Assembly (NCBI GenBank): GCA_946629155.1
Contig: CAMOXM010000035.1
Location: 1 to 12,403, forward strand
Source of the DNA: UBA9848 sp003454065
GTDB lineage: Bacteria > Spirochaetota > Spirochaetia > Sphaerochaetales > Sphaerochaetaceae
Reading direction: 5' to 3'
Length of the DNA: 12,403 nucleotides
In this document: in pieces, positions 1 to 7,300 of the stretch
Layout: every line of letters begins with the position of its first letter
Position numbering within the stretch: the first letter of the stretch is position 1
The notes under the pieces: generated by a model
The model's database searches: none
What the model was told of the DNA's origin: nothing
The model's input: the letters and a program-made list of their open reading frames with translations, nothing else
Translations under genes and position numbers: made by a program

Positions 1-472
1 TCGGATTCGTGCCCATGCACAGTTTAGAAAGAATGCTTATCTTCGCATTCGGAAACTCACGCCGCAGCAGGAAAGCATTGGCTATTACGCAAATATCCGT
101 GCATACGCCGCACAGCCATATCTCGACATCTTCGCGATTTCCGCATGCTGCTCTTATTAATTCGGCCAATTGATTTCCGGCCATGAACGACGACTTTTCC
201 ACAGTATTTGCCGCTTTGGAATAGCAAGTCAGCTCATCGGTGATTTTCCAGCCGTCGCTTTCTTTCACGCAATGTTTGGGGAGCGAGGAGCTTTCGCATG
301 ATTTTTCGTCCTTAAAATGTGTGTCTTGAGTGAAAAAGCATTTGAAATCATCGTGTTCGACCAGAAAGTCCTTGATTTTGGAAGGCAATTCGATTCTATC
401 GTCATCTCCGAGCGTCCCGTTTATGAAATCGTTTTGCATATCGATGACGACTATGATATTTATTTTGTCCAT
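1..472 (-). CDS. Nicotinamidase/isochorismatase-family cysteine hydrolase, C-terminus cut by window edge
   Basis: Reading leftward from the ATG at 472 gives 157 residues with no stop before the window edge. The N-terminus has the family beta strand ending in the catalytic Asp (VVIDMQNDF, D11). D50 and H52 (TQDTH) and H67 (LPKHC) fit the metal site known from nicotinamidases. K93 (VEKSSF) and C128 (GVCTDICV) complete the Asp-Lys-Cys triad. Family members are usually about 170-210 residues, so only the C-terminal helices are probably missing. The metal ligands favour nicotinamidase (nicotinamide to nicotinate, NAD salvage) over isochorismatase, but substrate cannot be fixed from sequence alone. 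The start is chosen because a stop lies six codons upstream. No clear Shine-Dalgarno sequence precedes it, and a hairpin terminator lies 37 bases upstream, so its expression is unclear. Confidence 0.85.
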   Translation of the reverse strand, partial: MDKINIIVVIDMQNDFINGTLGDDDRIELPSKIKDFLVEHDDFKCFFTQDTHFKDEKSCESSSLPKHCVKESDGWKITDELTCYSKAANTVEKSSFMAGNQLAELIRAACGNREDVEIWLCGVCTDICVIANAFLLRREFPNAKISILSKLCMGTNP

Positions 473-508
473 TTGCAGATTGGCGGATCAGAGAAAAACG
501 CCGGACAT

Positions 509-558
509 AAAAAAAGCTCTGCTCGAATATACAACGAAGGTCAGATGGGGCAGAGCTT
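509..558 (-). terminator. Rho-independent-type terminator downstream of the ferredoxin gene
   Basis: Read on the minus strand, AAGCTCTGC (558-550) pairs perfectly over 9 bp with GCAGAGCTT (522-514), and a run of seven T follows (515-509). The 27-base loop is long for an intrinsic terminator. It lies about 60 bases past the ferredoxin stop, so it most likely ends that transcript. Because the hydrolase gene starts only 37 bases further on, it could also act as a partial terminator or attenuator between the two genes. Confidence 0.6.
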
Positions 559-618
559 GTAGTTATGAAAAACACGAGGTCGCTTCTGGAAACTCACTGT
601 CCAGATAGCGTCCGCAAA

Positions 619-792
619 TCAGTCCTCCGCTTCTTTGATGCATCCGACGGGGCAGTTTTCAGCGCATGTTCCGCATCCGATGCAGCTGGATTCATCGATT
701 TTATACGGCTCTCCGACCTCAATGCAAGGAACAGGGCAATTGCTTGCGCATGTTCCGCATCCGATGCACTCATCTCCGATTCTGTATGCCAT
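619..792 (-). CDS. Small 2[4Fe-4S] bacterial-type ferredoxin
   Basis: A 57-residue protein starting at ATG 792, too short for usual ORF cut-offs. It carries two CxxCxxCxxxCP clusters: C9, C12, C15, C19 and C37, C40, C43, C47. Each binds one [4Fe-4S] cubane in clostridial-type ferredoxins. Two further cysteines (C23, C51) sit at equivalent positions after each cluster. It is expected to be a soluble low-potential electron carrier in anaerobic metabolism, with partner enzymes not visible here. AGAGGTGAG just upstream of the ATG is a strong ribosome binding site and fixes the start. Its own promoter is visible at 855-882. The two halves are internal duplicates and still share a 23-bp identical stretch at DNA level. 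Confidence 0.93.
   Translation of the reverse strand: MAYRIGDECIGCGTCASNCPVPCIEVGEPYKIDESSCIGCGTCAENCPVGCIKEAED
662..768. repeat. 23-bp direct repeat inside the ferredoxin gene
   Basis: Positions 662-684 and 746-768 are identical over 23 bases, 84 bases (28 codons) apart. They encode the core of each cluster-binding motif (CIGCGTCA). This is the trace of the well-known ferredoxin half duplication, with unusually complete synonymous identity. Confidence 0.8.
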
Positions 793-854
793 TTCTCACC
801 TCTTCTCAAAATTAAGCTTTTGCGGGTTCGACTCATGTCATCCGCACTGCGAAT

Positions 855-882
855 ATTATATTTTTTTTATGAAATAAAGCAA
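855..882 (-). promoter_or_regulatory. Sigma70-type promoter for the ferredoxin gene
   Basis: On the minus strand TTGCTT (882-877), a 16-base spacer and a perfect TATAAT (860-855) point at the ferredoxin gene, giving a predicted start near 848 and a leader of about 55 bases. Eight A residues fill the spacer next to the -10 box. The -35 hexamer is one arm of the palindrome AAGCAATTTTGCTT (877-890), whose other arm is the -35 of the opposing promoter. Confidence 0.5.
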
Positions 883-884
883 TT

Positions 885-913
885 TTGCTTTTTTTATATG
901 CCGTGAATATAAT
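885..913 (+). promoter_or_regulatory. Candidate sigma70-type promoter for the metQ-like gene
   Basis: TTGCTT (885-890), a 17-base spacer and TATAAT (908-913) form a good match to the consensus. The predicted start (about 920) lies only a few bases before the ATG at 924, which would put the apparent Shine-Dalgarno (AGGT, 914-917) outside the RNA. Either the mRNA is almost leaderless, or the true promoter lies further upstream in the A/T-rich stretch and this match is partly chance. Confidence 0.4.
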
Positions 914-923
914 AGGTAAGATT

Positions 924-1736
924 ATGAAGAAAGCGATTATAGCATTATTGGCGATTGCAATGGCAGTCGCAGGTCTTGCGTCATGCAAGAAGAAGACATC
1001 GGGGGGGCAGACCCAAAGGATTTTGGTCGGAGCATCTCCCGTTCCGCATTCTCAGATTCTCGAAGTCATCAAGGACGATCTCAAGGCCGAAGGGTATGAT
1101 CTCGTGGTGAGGGAGTTTTCCGATTACGTTACGCCGAACGAAGCCTTGGAAGCGGGTGAGATAGATGCGAATTTTTTCCAACATGTGCCGTACATGGATT
1201 CGTTCAATAAGGAAAGGGGTTTTCATCTCGCCAACGCATTGGGGGTGCATATCGAGCCTATGGCCGTGTTTTCAAAGAAGGTTTCGAGCATAGCCGCATT
1301 GAAAGACATGAGCGGCGCCAGGATAGCTGTTCCTAACGATCCGACGAATGAAGGCAGGGCATTGCTGCTTCTCGAGGCGCAGGGCATGATAGGACTCAAG
1401 GATAGTTCTAATCTGGCTTCGACGCCTAAGGACATCGTTTCGAATCCTAAGAACCTGCGCATAGTGGAGATAGAGGCGGCTTCGCTTCCAAGGATGCTCG
1501 AAGATGTGGATGCGGCTGTCATAAACGGCAACTACGCCTTGTCGGCCGGATTGGACATCACCGCAAGCCTTGTGGCCGAGGGGAAGGAATCCCCGTATGT
1601 CAACATCATCGCAGTGAAGATGGGCAACGAGAATTCCGCGAAGACCAAGGCATTAGTGAAGGCGCTTGCGAACGGCAAGGTCAGGGATTACTTGAGATCC
1701 AAATATAAGAAAGGCGAAGTGGTTTGCGTTTTATAA
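924..1736 (+). CDS. metQ: MetQ/NlpA-family substrate-binding lipoprotein
   Basis: A 270-residue protein. The N-terminus is a lipoprotein signal: two Lys, a hydrophobic stretch, then the lipobox LASC with lipidation expected at C21, followed by a Lys-rich tether. The mature part has features of the MetQ/NlpA family: a PHSQILE segment after the first strand, the FFQHVPYMD region, VPNDPTNEGRALLLL in the middle and the INGNYA motif near residue 200. In this family such proteins bind methionine (L- or D-) and deliver it to an ATP-binding/permease pair MetN-MetI. Neither partner is adjacent, so the protein is an orphan here and its ligand is inferred from family only. I choose ATG 924 because it starts the signal peptide; an upstream in-frame ATG at 885 would add a non-signal extension. 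The length is normal for the family. Confidence 0.88.
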   Translation: MKKAIIALLAIAMAVAGLASCKKKTSGGQTQRILVGASPVPHSQILEVIKDDLKAEGYDLVVREFSDYVTPNEALEAGEIDANFFQHVPYMDSFNKERGFHLANALGVHIEPMAVFSKKVSSIAALKDMSGARIAVPNDPTNEGRALLLLEAQGMIGLKDSSNLASTPKDIVSNPKNLRIVEIEAASLPRMLEDVDAAVINGNYALSAGLDITASLVAEGKESPYVNIIAVKMGNENSAKTKALVKALANGKVRDYLRSKYKKGEVVCVL

Positions 1737-1755
1737 AGGGCGCTCTCTAGACAGC

Positions 1756-1772
1756 AGGTTTTTAGAAGCACC
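1756..1772 (+). repeat. 17-bp intergenic repeat, copy A (AGGTTTTTAGAAGCACC)
   Basis: This lies in the 55-base gap between the metQ-like gene and yebC. It is identical over all 17 bases to the reverse complement of 10619-10635, and 16 of 17 bases match 10762-10778. The ends GGT and ACC can pair, with TTTTAGAAGC as the loop. Function is unknown. Confidence 0.7.
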
Positions 1773-1791
1773 ATAGAGGGAGATATCGAAT

Positions 1792-2532
1792 ATGTCTGGT
1801 CATAGCAAATGGGCGACGATAAAGCACAAGAAAGGCGCTGAAGACGCGAAGAGGGGGCAGAAGTTCACAAAGCTTATAAAGGAGATATCCGTAGCTGCCA
1901 AGGACGGTCCGGATCCGGAAAGCAATGCCAAGCTCAGGACTGCCATTCTCAAAGCCAAAGCGGAAAACATGCCCAAGGATAATATTGAGAAGGCCATAAA
2001 GAAGGGCAGCGGCGAAATGGGCGGCGGTGATTATTTCGAGCTCGTATATGAGGGGTATGCTCCCGGCGGAGTGGCGATCATAGTCGATACGCTGACGGAT
2101 AATAAGAACCGCACGGCCGCTGATGTCAGATCCACGCTTACCAAGCTTGGCGGAAGCCTCGGCGCTACGGGAAGCGTTTCGTATATGTTCGAGACCAAAG
2201 GGGTGATAAGCTTCGACGGCGACAAGTACGAAGAGGATAAGATTTTCGAAGCGGCGCTGGAGCTTGGCGCGGAAGACGTGGTGAATGAAGACGGGACCAT
2301 AATCGTCTATACTTCCCCTGCCGATTTCGCTCAAGTAATGGAAGGCTTGGGGGATTTGGGGTTCGAGACTCTTGGCGGAGGCATAGAGAGGGTTCCGAAT
2401 CAGAAGACCGCTCTTGAAGAGGAAAAGGCAAGGAAGGTTTTGAATATCATAGACAAGCTGGAAGAGCTCGATGATGTTCAGAACGTCTATTCGAATCTTG
2501 ATTTGTCAGGACTCGATTTGGATGAAGAGTAA
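1792..2532 (+). CDS. yebC: YebC/TACO1-family protein, translation factor or transcriptional regulator
   Basis: A 246-residue protein of normal family length. The N-terminus MSGHSKWATIKHKKG is the hallmark of the family, followed by the conserved ENMPKDNIEKAIKKG segment (around residues 63-77), the YEGYAPGGVAIIVD strand and the TDNKNRTAADVR motif. Members were long annotated as transcriptional regulators; more recent work on bacterial YebC and mitochondrial TACO1 supports a role in helping ribosomes through difficult stretches such as proline runs. It acts in the cytoplasm. An AGGGAG ribosome binding site sits about ten bases before the ATG. The stop codon abuts the ruvC start, so the two are translated from one mRNA. 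Pairing of yebC with Holliday-junction genes is common in bacteria. Confidence 0.96.
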   Translation: MSGHSKWATIKHKKGAEDAKRGQKFTKLIKEISVAAKDGPDPESNAKLRTAILKAKAENMPKDNIEKAIKKGSGEMGGGDYFELVYEGYAPGGVAIIVDTLTDNKNRTAADVRSTLTKLGGSLGATGSVSYMFETKGVISFDGDKYEEDKIFEAALELGAEDVVNEDGTIIVYTSPADFAQVMEGLGDLGFETLGGGIERVPNQKTALEEEKARKVLNIIDKLEELDDVQNVYSNLDLSGLDLDEE

Positions 2533-3030
2533 TTGAGAGTGCTTTCAATCGATCCGGGTTTGGCGAATACGGGCTGGAGCATCGTCCAGCCCGTTTCCGC
2601 TGACAAATACGAAGCGATCGATTTCGGTACGATTTCGACAGGAAAGAGCATGAGCATATCCGAGAGGCTGACTATTATTTCCGATAGCCTGCTTGAAATC
2701 GCCGGAAGGTTCGGCATATCGCATGCCGCCGCAGAAGATATCTTTTTCACGAACAACATCACTTCCGGAATCGCTGTGGCGAAAGTCATAGGGTCGTTCA
2801 GCTATGCGCTTTCGAAAAGCAACATCAGTTTGAATCTTTTCACGCCGACCGAAATCAAGCTTTGCGTGGCGGGCGGCGGAAAGGCGGACAAAAAAGCGAT
2901 GAAGCTCATGGTGAGGCGTCAGGTCGTCTATGCGCGAGAACCTAAAAACGACCACGAGGTCGATTCGATGGCATGCGCGATCACTTTCTTCGTCACTCTC
3001 AAAAACGAAATGCTTCTCGGTCGAGTTTGA
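2533..3030 (+). CDS. ruvC: Holliday junction endonuclease RuvC
   Basis: A 165-residue protein starting at a TTG immediately after the yebC stop (no gap); GATGAAGAG in the yebC tail can serve as ribosome binding site. It has the RNase H-like RuvC fold signature: D7 in LSIDPGLANTGW, E68 in the AAEDIFF segment (the E. coli equivalent reads IEQVF), and H141 and D144 in DHEVDSMACAI near the C-terminus. A His at the third position in place of Asp is seen in other RuvC proteins, for example that of Thermus. RuvC resolves Holliday junctions in the complex with RuvA and RuvB during recombinational repair; ruvA and ruvB are not in the window. The sequence is rather divergent but all catalytic positions are filled. 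Confidence 0.92.
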   Translation: MRVLSIDPGLANTGWSIVQPVSADKYEAIDFGTISTGKSMSISERLTIISDSLLEIAGRFGISHAAAEDIFFTNNITSGIAVAKVIGSFSYALSKSNISLNLFTPTEIKLCVAGGGKADKKAMKLMVRRQVVYAREPKNDHEVDSMACAITFFVTLKNEMLLGRV

Positions 3031-3051
3031 TGCGGTTTCAGACAGCAAAGC

Positions 3052-4353
3052 ATGGAAAAGCATAAGGACGCTTTCGAAAATCCACCGTTCGAAGACGGAA
3101 TCCGGCATGATGCGATCCGCGGAGAGGACATTGCAGGCAGATTGGTCAGGCACTTCGAATCCGGAATCAAGCATGGCGTCGGAGCGATCGGCATAGAACT
3201 CGAGCATTTCATCGTGGATAGGAGAACGTTCCGCCCTGTTTTCTTCGATGATGAGCGCGGTCAGAAAATCATTCTTGAGCGTTTGCTCGATATCTTGTCG
3301 AAAAGGGCCGATGCAAAGCCGTGTTTCGAGGGCGGCAGTCTTATCGGAATCGACGGCGAGCTGTATTCGATAAGCCTCGAACCCGCAGGACAGCTGGAAA
3401 TAAGCATCAAGGCTTTCGAGGATCTATACAGCATCGAAAAGGCATACGATGATTTCAGAAGCGCCATCTGCCCGTTGCTTTCGGCTTTGAATCTGACCAT
3501 GCTGACGCTCGGCTATGCGCCGAATGGAAAGGCAAGCGAGATGAGACTCATACCGAAAAGAAGATATGAGAGCATGCTATCGCATTTCAGGAAGACGGGA
3601 AAGCTCGGCGAAAACATGATGAAGGGAACCGCTTCGCTCCAAGTGTCCATAGATTATTCTTCCGAAGACGATTTCAGGAATAAGTATCGGGTTGGAATGA
3701 AGCTGATGCCTTTTCTCAAGCTTCTTGCATTCAATTCTCCTTTTTTCGAAGGAAAGAGGAACGACGACTTTCTGCTCCGAACGAGGATTTGGAATGAAAC
3801 CGATCCTCCGAGATGCTCCTATCCTGAAGGCTCGCTTTCCGATTCGTTTTCGTTTGCCGATTACGCCGAATACGCATGCGGTCAGGAAATGATATACTAT
3901 CCTTATGGCAAATTGCCGGAAGAAAAGGTCGTCGTACGCGATTTTTTCAGAGGAAGACGAATCGACGATAGGGATGTGGAATTCGTGCTTTCGATGGTTT
4001 TTCCGGAGATAAGGCTGAAAAAGGTCCTTGAGATAAGGGGTATGGACAGCATTTCCATAGCGATGTCCAAGCCTTTTCTGGCGGTTATCAAAGGGATATT
4101 CTACGACGAGGCTTCCCTTGCGGATGCGGACGTGAATTTTCGTTTCTGCATGGAGGAGCTGGATGAATTGAATCGAGTCGTCTCCGCCGAAGGCCTGAAA
4201 GGCCGCATTTTCGGTCGTGGCATATCCGATATGATCGGCGATATGCTTTCCATAGGAATGGAGCATCTCGCAGGGAGCGATAGGAAGATGATAGAGGATT
4301 TTTACAATCGCTTTTACAAAAAAAAAATAAAGATGTATAATATGACGGATTAA
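3052..4353 (+). CDS. gshA: Glutamate-cysteine ligase, plant/proteobacterial GCS2 type
   Basis: A 433-residue protein. Recognisable segments in order: IGIELEHFIV (about residues 46-55, the metal and ATP binding strand), the ISLEPAGQLEIS motif (about 106-117), GTASLQVSID (about 184-193), the DPPRCSYPEG loop and the LEIRGMDS strand (about 325-332). These match family-2 glutamate-cysteine ligases, which join glutamate and cysteine to gamma-glutamylcysteine using ATP, the first step of glutathione synthesis. No glutathione synthetase (gshB) is adjacent, so the product may be gamma-glutamylcysteine itself or the partner may be elsewhere; a related carboxylate-amine ligase activity cannot be excluded. 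The ATG at 3052 is the only start after the in-frame stop at 3028-3030, 21 bases past ruvC, and it lacks a good Shine-Dalgarno, suggesting translation coupled to ruvC. Confidence 0.85.
   Translation: MEKHKDAFENPPFEDGIRHDAIRGEDIAGRLVRHFESGIKHGVGAIGIELEHFIVDRRTFRPVFFDDERGQKIILERLLDILSKRADAKPCFEGGSLIGIDGELYSISLEPAGQLEISIKAFEDLYSIEKAYDDFRSAICPLLSALNLTMLTLGYAPNGKASEMRLIPKRRYESMLSHFRKTGKLGENMMKGTASLQVSIDYSSEDDFRNKYRVGMKLMPFLKLLAFNSPFFEGKRNDDFLLRTRIWNETDPPRCSYPEGSLSDSFSFADYAEYACGQEMIYYPYGKLPEEKVVVRDFFRGRRIDDRDVEFVLSMVFPEIRLKKVLEIRGMDSISIAMSKPFLAVIKGIFYDEASLADADVNFRFCMEELDELNRVVSAEGLKGRIFGRGISDMIGDMLSIGMEHLAGSDRKMIEDFYNRFYKKKIKMYNMTD
4313..4341 (+). promoter_or_regulatory. Sigma70-type promoter for the FecR-barrel gene, inside the 3' end of gshA
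   Basis: TTTACA (4313-4318), an A-rich 17-base spacer and a perfect TATAAT (4336-4341) lie over the last codons of the ligase gene. The predicted start near 4348 leaves a leader of about 27 bases before the ATG at 4375. It allows the large envelope protein to be made independently of the yebC-ruvC-gshA transcript. Confidence 0.6.
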
Positions 4354-4374
4354 TCAAAACACGCGGGAGTGGAT

Positions 4375-7300
4375 ATGAGAAGGAATGTTTTTTTGTGTGT
4401 TGCGTTGCTGCTGGCGTGTCTGGCGGGATTGTCTGCGCAGAGTTTGACGATTAAAAACCCCGGAGATGTCAAGGTATATCATAAAAACGGCGATTCGTTC
4501 GATAGCCCGACTCGGCCTAATATGTTCGGCGTTATCCCTGATACGACGATGATCGAGGGTGATGCCATTCAGACGAAGCGTCAGTCGCTCACGTTCAAAC
4601 TTGACAATTCGACGATAGTTCTCGCGCCTGATTCCCTTATGAGCTTCTATAGGCTTTCTGACAAGCAGAACGTTTTGTACCTTTTGCGCGGCGAATTGAA
4701 CATATCCAACGCTTATTCTCGGAATGAGAGCCGCGAATATGTTGTTTTGACGCCTACTTCGAGATTTTCCCTTACGGGAGAGTTTTCGGCAAGAGTCGTT
4801 TCAAGCGATTTTTCAGAAGCCATACATGTCAGCAGGGGAAACGCTTTGGCTTTCAACTACATAACGGAGGAGAATGCCGTGGTCAAGGAAAGAGGGTATG
4901 TCGATTTTCTTGAGGACATAAGCGATAATATTGTCGCGGTTGTCGGCGATTTGGAGAGTTTGCCGGCTCCGGGCATCGCTCCGGCTGAAGATACAAGCGC
5001 GAATCGTCAATACGGCGCTGATGAAGCCGGCAATGATGCCAATTCGGTCAAGGATCCGGCGATAGTTTCCGCATTCGTCACCGAAACATCGAACGGAAAG
5101 GTGGTCTCGCAGAAATCCGTTCCCGCCGATGTGCAGATCGTTCAGGCAGAACCGCAGAAGCAAGGCGATGTCAATTTGAACATTCAGATTCAGCAGCCTA
5201 ACACTCCTGCTGCGGATGCCGATTCCGGAAAGACGATAATCAACAGGTACTATAACGATTACTATTACTATTATGACAAAGACGGCAAGCTGGTCATGTC
5301 CAACGAGGTTCCGCCGGGAGCTACTCCGGTCTCGAAGGATTCGGTGCTGCCGTCCAATTTCAATGTCAATGTCGGCAATGGGCCCGCGCAGCCGACTTCC
5401 GTCGCCCCCGATAGCGCGCCGGAAGTTCAATCTTTGCCGGCTTTGGTGAATGATTCGAATAAATCCGAGGTGTTCGTCAAAGCCGATTCCGGTGGCGTGG
5501 TATCGTTGGGCGGTGCGCGAGTGGAGATTCCTGCCGGAGCGCTTGCCGAGGATGCGGTCGTTTCCATCGAGGCGATTTCAGATGTCAGCGATTCCGACAA
5601 GGCTATTGAGAATACGACGGGGAATGCTCGCGGGTATAGATTCCTTCCGTCCGGAAAATTCAAGAAGAACGTGAGAGTTACGGTTCCGTACGACAGATCG
5701 CTTTCCGCAAACAAGGAGAAGCTTGATGATATGCGGACGTATTTCTATGATGAGGACGCTCAGGAGTGGAAGGCTTTGCAGAGGGTTGCGATTGATGAGG
5801 TGAATTGCACGATTACATCGCTGACCGATCATTTCACCGATATGATAAACGCAATAATAAGGATTCCCGGAGTGGCAGGACCTGCGGAGAAGTTGTCCGC
5901 CGCCGATGAATCGGATTCGAGATTGAAGCTCAACAGCTGGCATATCGGTGTGGATTTGGGGGTGGAATCCGCTTTTGACGGCAGCAACGCCGAGGACAAG
6001 AAGCCGAGTCCGCTCGGTCTTTTCATCAAGCCATATACGAGGATAGTAAACAGCCGGAAAGGCGTGCTCTTTGATTTGAAGTTGAATCTCGAGGTGGATT
6101 ATGCCTATGATGAGACGAACAACAAATACACATTCAGCTTCCCGCAAATCGATCTCTTTAAGAACAAGACGCTTTCCACAATAGGTTCGATCACCCAGTT
6201 CATAGATGATTTGGTTGTTCCGGGGACATTGTACATTTCAAGGAATTACGATTTGCCGCTTGAGTACAACAACCTGACGCTCAGGAAGCACAATTCCGAT
6301 CATAATGTCTATCAGACCTACCATTACGCTTCCAATGACGGCGAACGCGTCTATGACGATCCGATATCGTTCTCGAGGAAGCTCCCCGGACTTTTGGATG
6401 TCAGAATCGGCGAAGGGTTCAGGTTCAGGGCGTTTGCGGATGACCTCGACAGGCTGATGAGATACAGGAAGAACCCTACTGATAGCAAGCAATATTGGAG
6501 AAGAGATGACGATTCTGTCATTTTCGGCGAACTCGTTATGAACATCTCGCCTGTCATATTCGGCGTAGGCGGCATGTATCTCAAGGGCGGCTGGACTGCA
6601 GGCGCTGCTTCGGATCCGATCTTCCTGACCGCCAAGGCCGGAACCGATAAGCTCATCAGCAACATGTTCACAGGGTTCAATGTGGCATTGCCGCTTATGA
6701 CGATGAATTGGACGACCGATTCCAACAGCCCGAACATCAAGTTCTTCAGCGACATAGCCAAAAAGTTCATGATAGGATTCTCCATGAATACGAAGGTGGA
6801 TAACATCATCTTCGATTTCGGAGCGGATTTCTCAAAGGGAATGCTTTTCACAGGGCTTTTGAACAAGCACAAGGTGTTCGACGACAACAGTCTCTATACG
6901 ACCGGAATAGGCGATTTGCTTTCGATTTATCCTTATGTGAACGCTGACTTCGATTTCGGCAATTTCTCATTGCTATTGAATCTCGATATTCCCGTCATGT
7001 TCGGAAAGGCCGGAACCGATAACATGTTGTCCACGCTTACGAGCTGGAGCAACAAGAACTTCCTTTATAGGCTGAACGGCGGCGCTGCCATCAGGTTCAA
7101 GCTTGCGGGCACCATGGATTTGAATGTCGAGTATGACATGGAGGATTTGCTTCCGAACAGAGGCGCATACCTTCGCAACGGCACGTCTTTCAAGGATTAC
7201 CTGTCCGAAAACAAGTTCTCCTTGCTGAACCTGATTCCGCAATTCTCGTGTGCTCTTAAAGACGGTCCGATTCAAATCAAGATACTTGCCCGTCATCAAA

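Noticed and set aside
885..923. Upstream ATG (885) as start of the metQ-like gene
   Set aside because: It adds 13 residues that spoil the lipoprotein signal; ATG 924 begins a standard signal ending in LASC.
793..923. SAM riboswitch or T-box upstream of the metQ-like gene
   Set aside because: The gap is short, A/T-rich and filled by divergent promoter elements; no long structured leader can be seen.
1756..1772. The 17-bp motif as a -10 promoter box (TAGAAG/TAGAAT)
   Set aside because: No -35-like hexamer occurs at a consistent 16-18 base spacing in any of the copies, so a promoter role is not supported.
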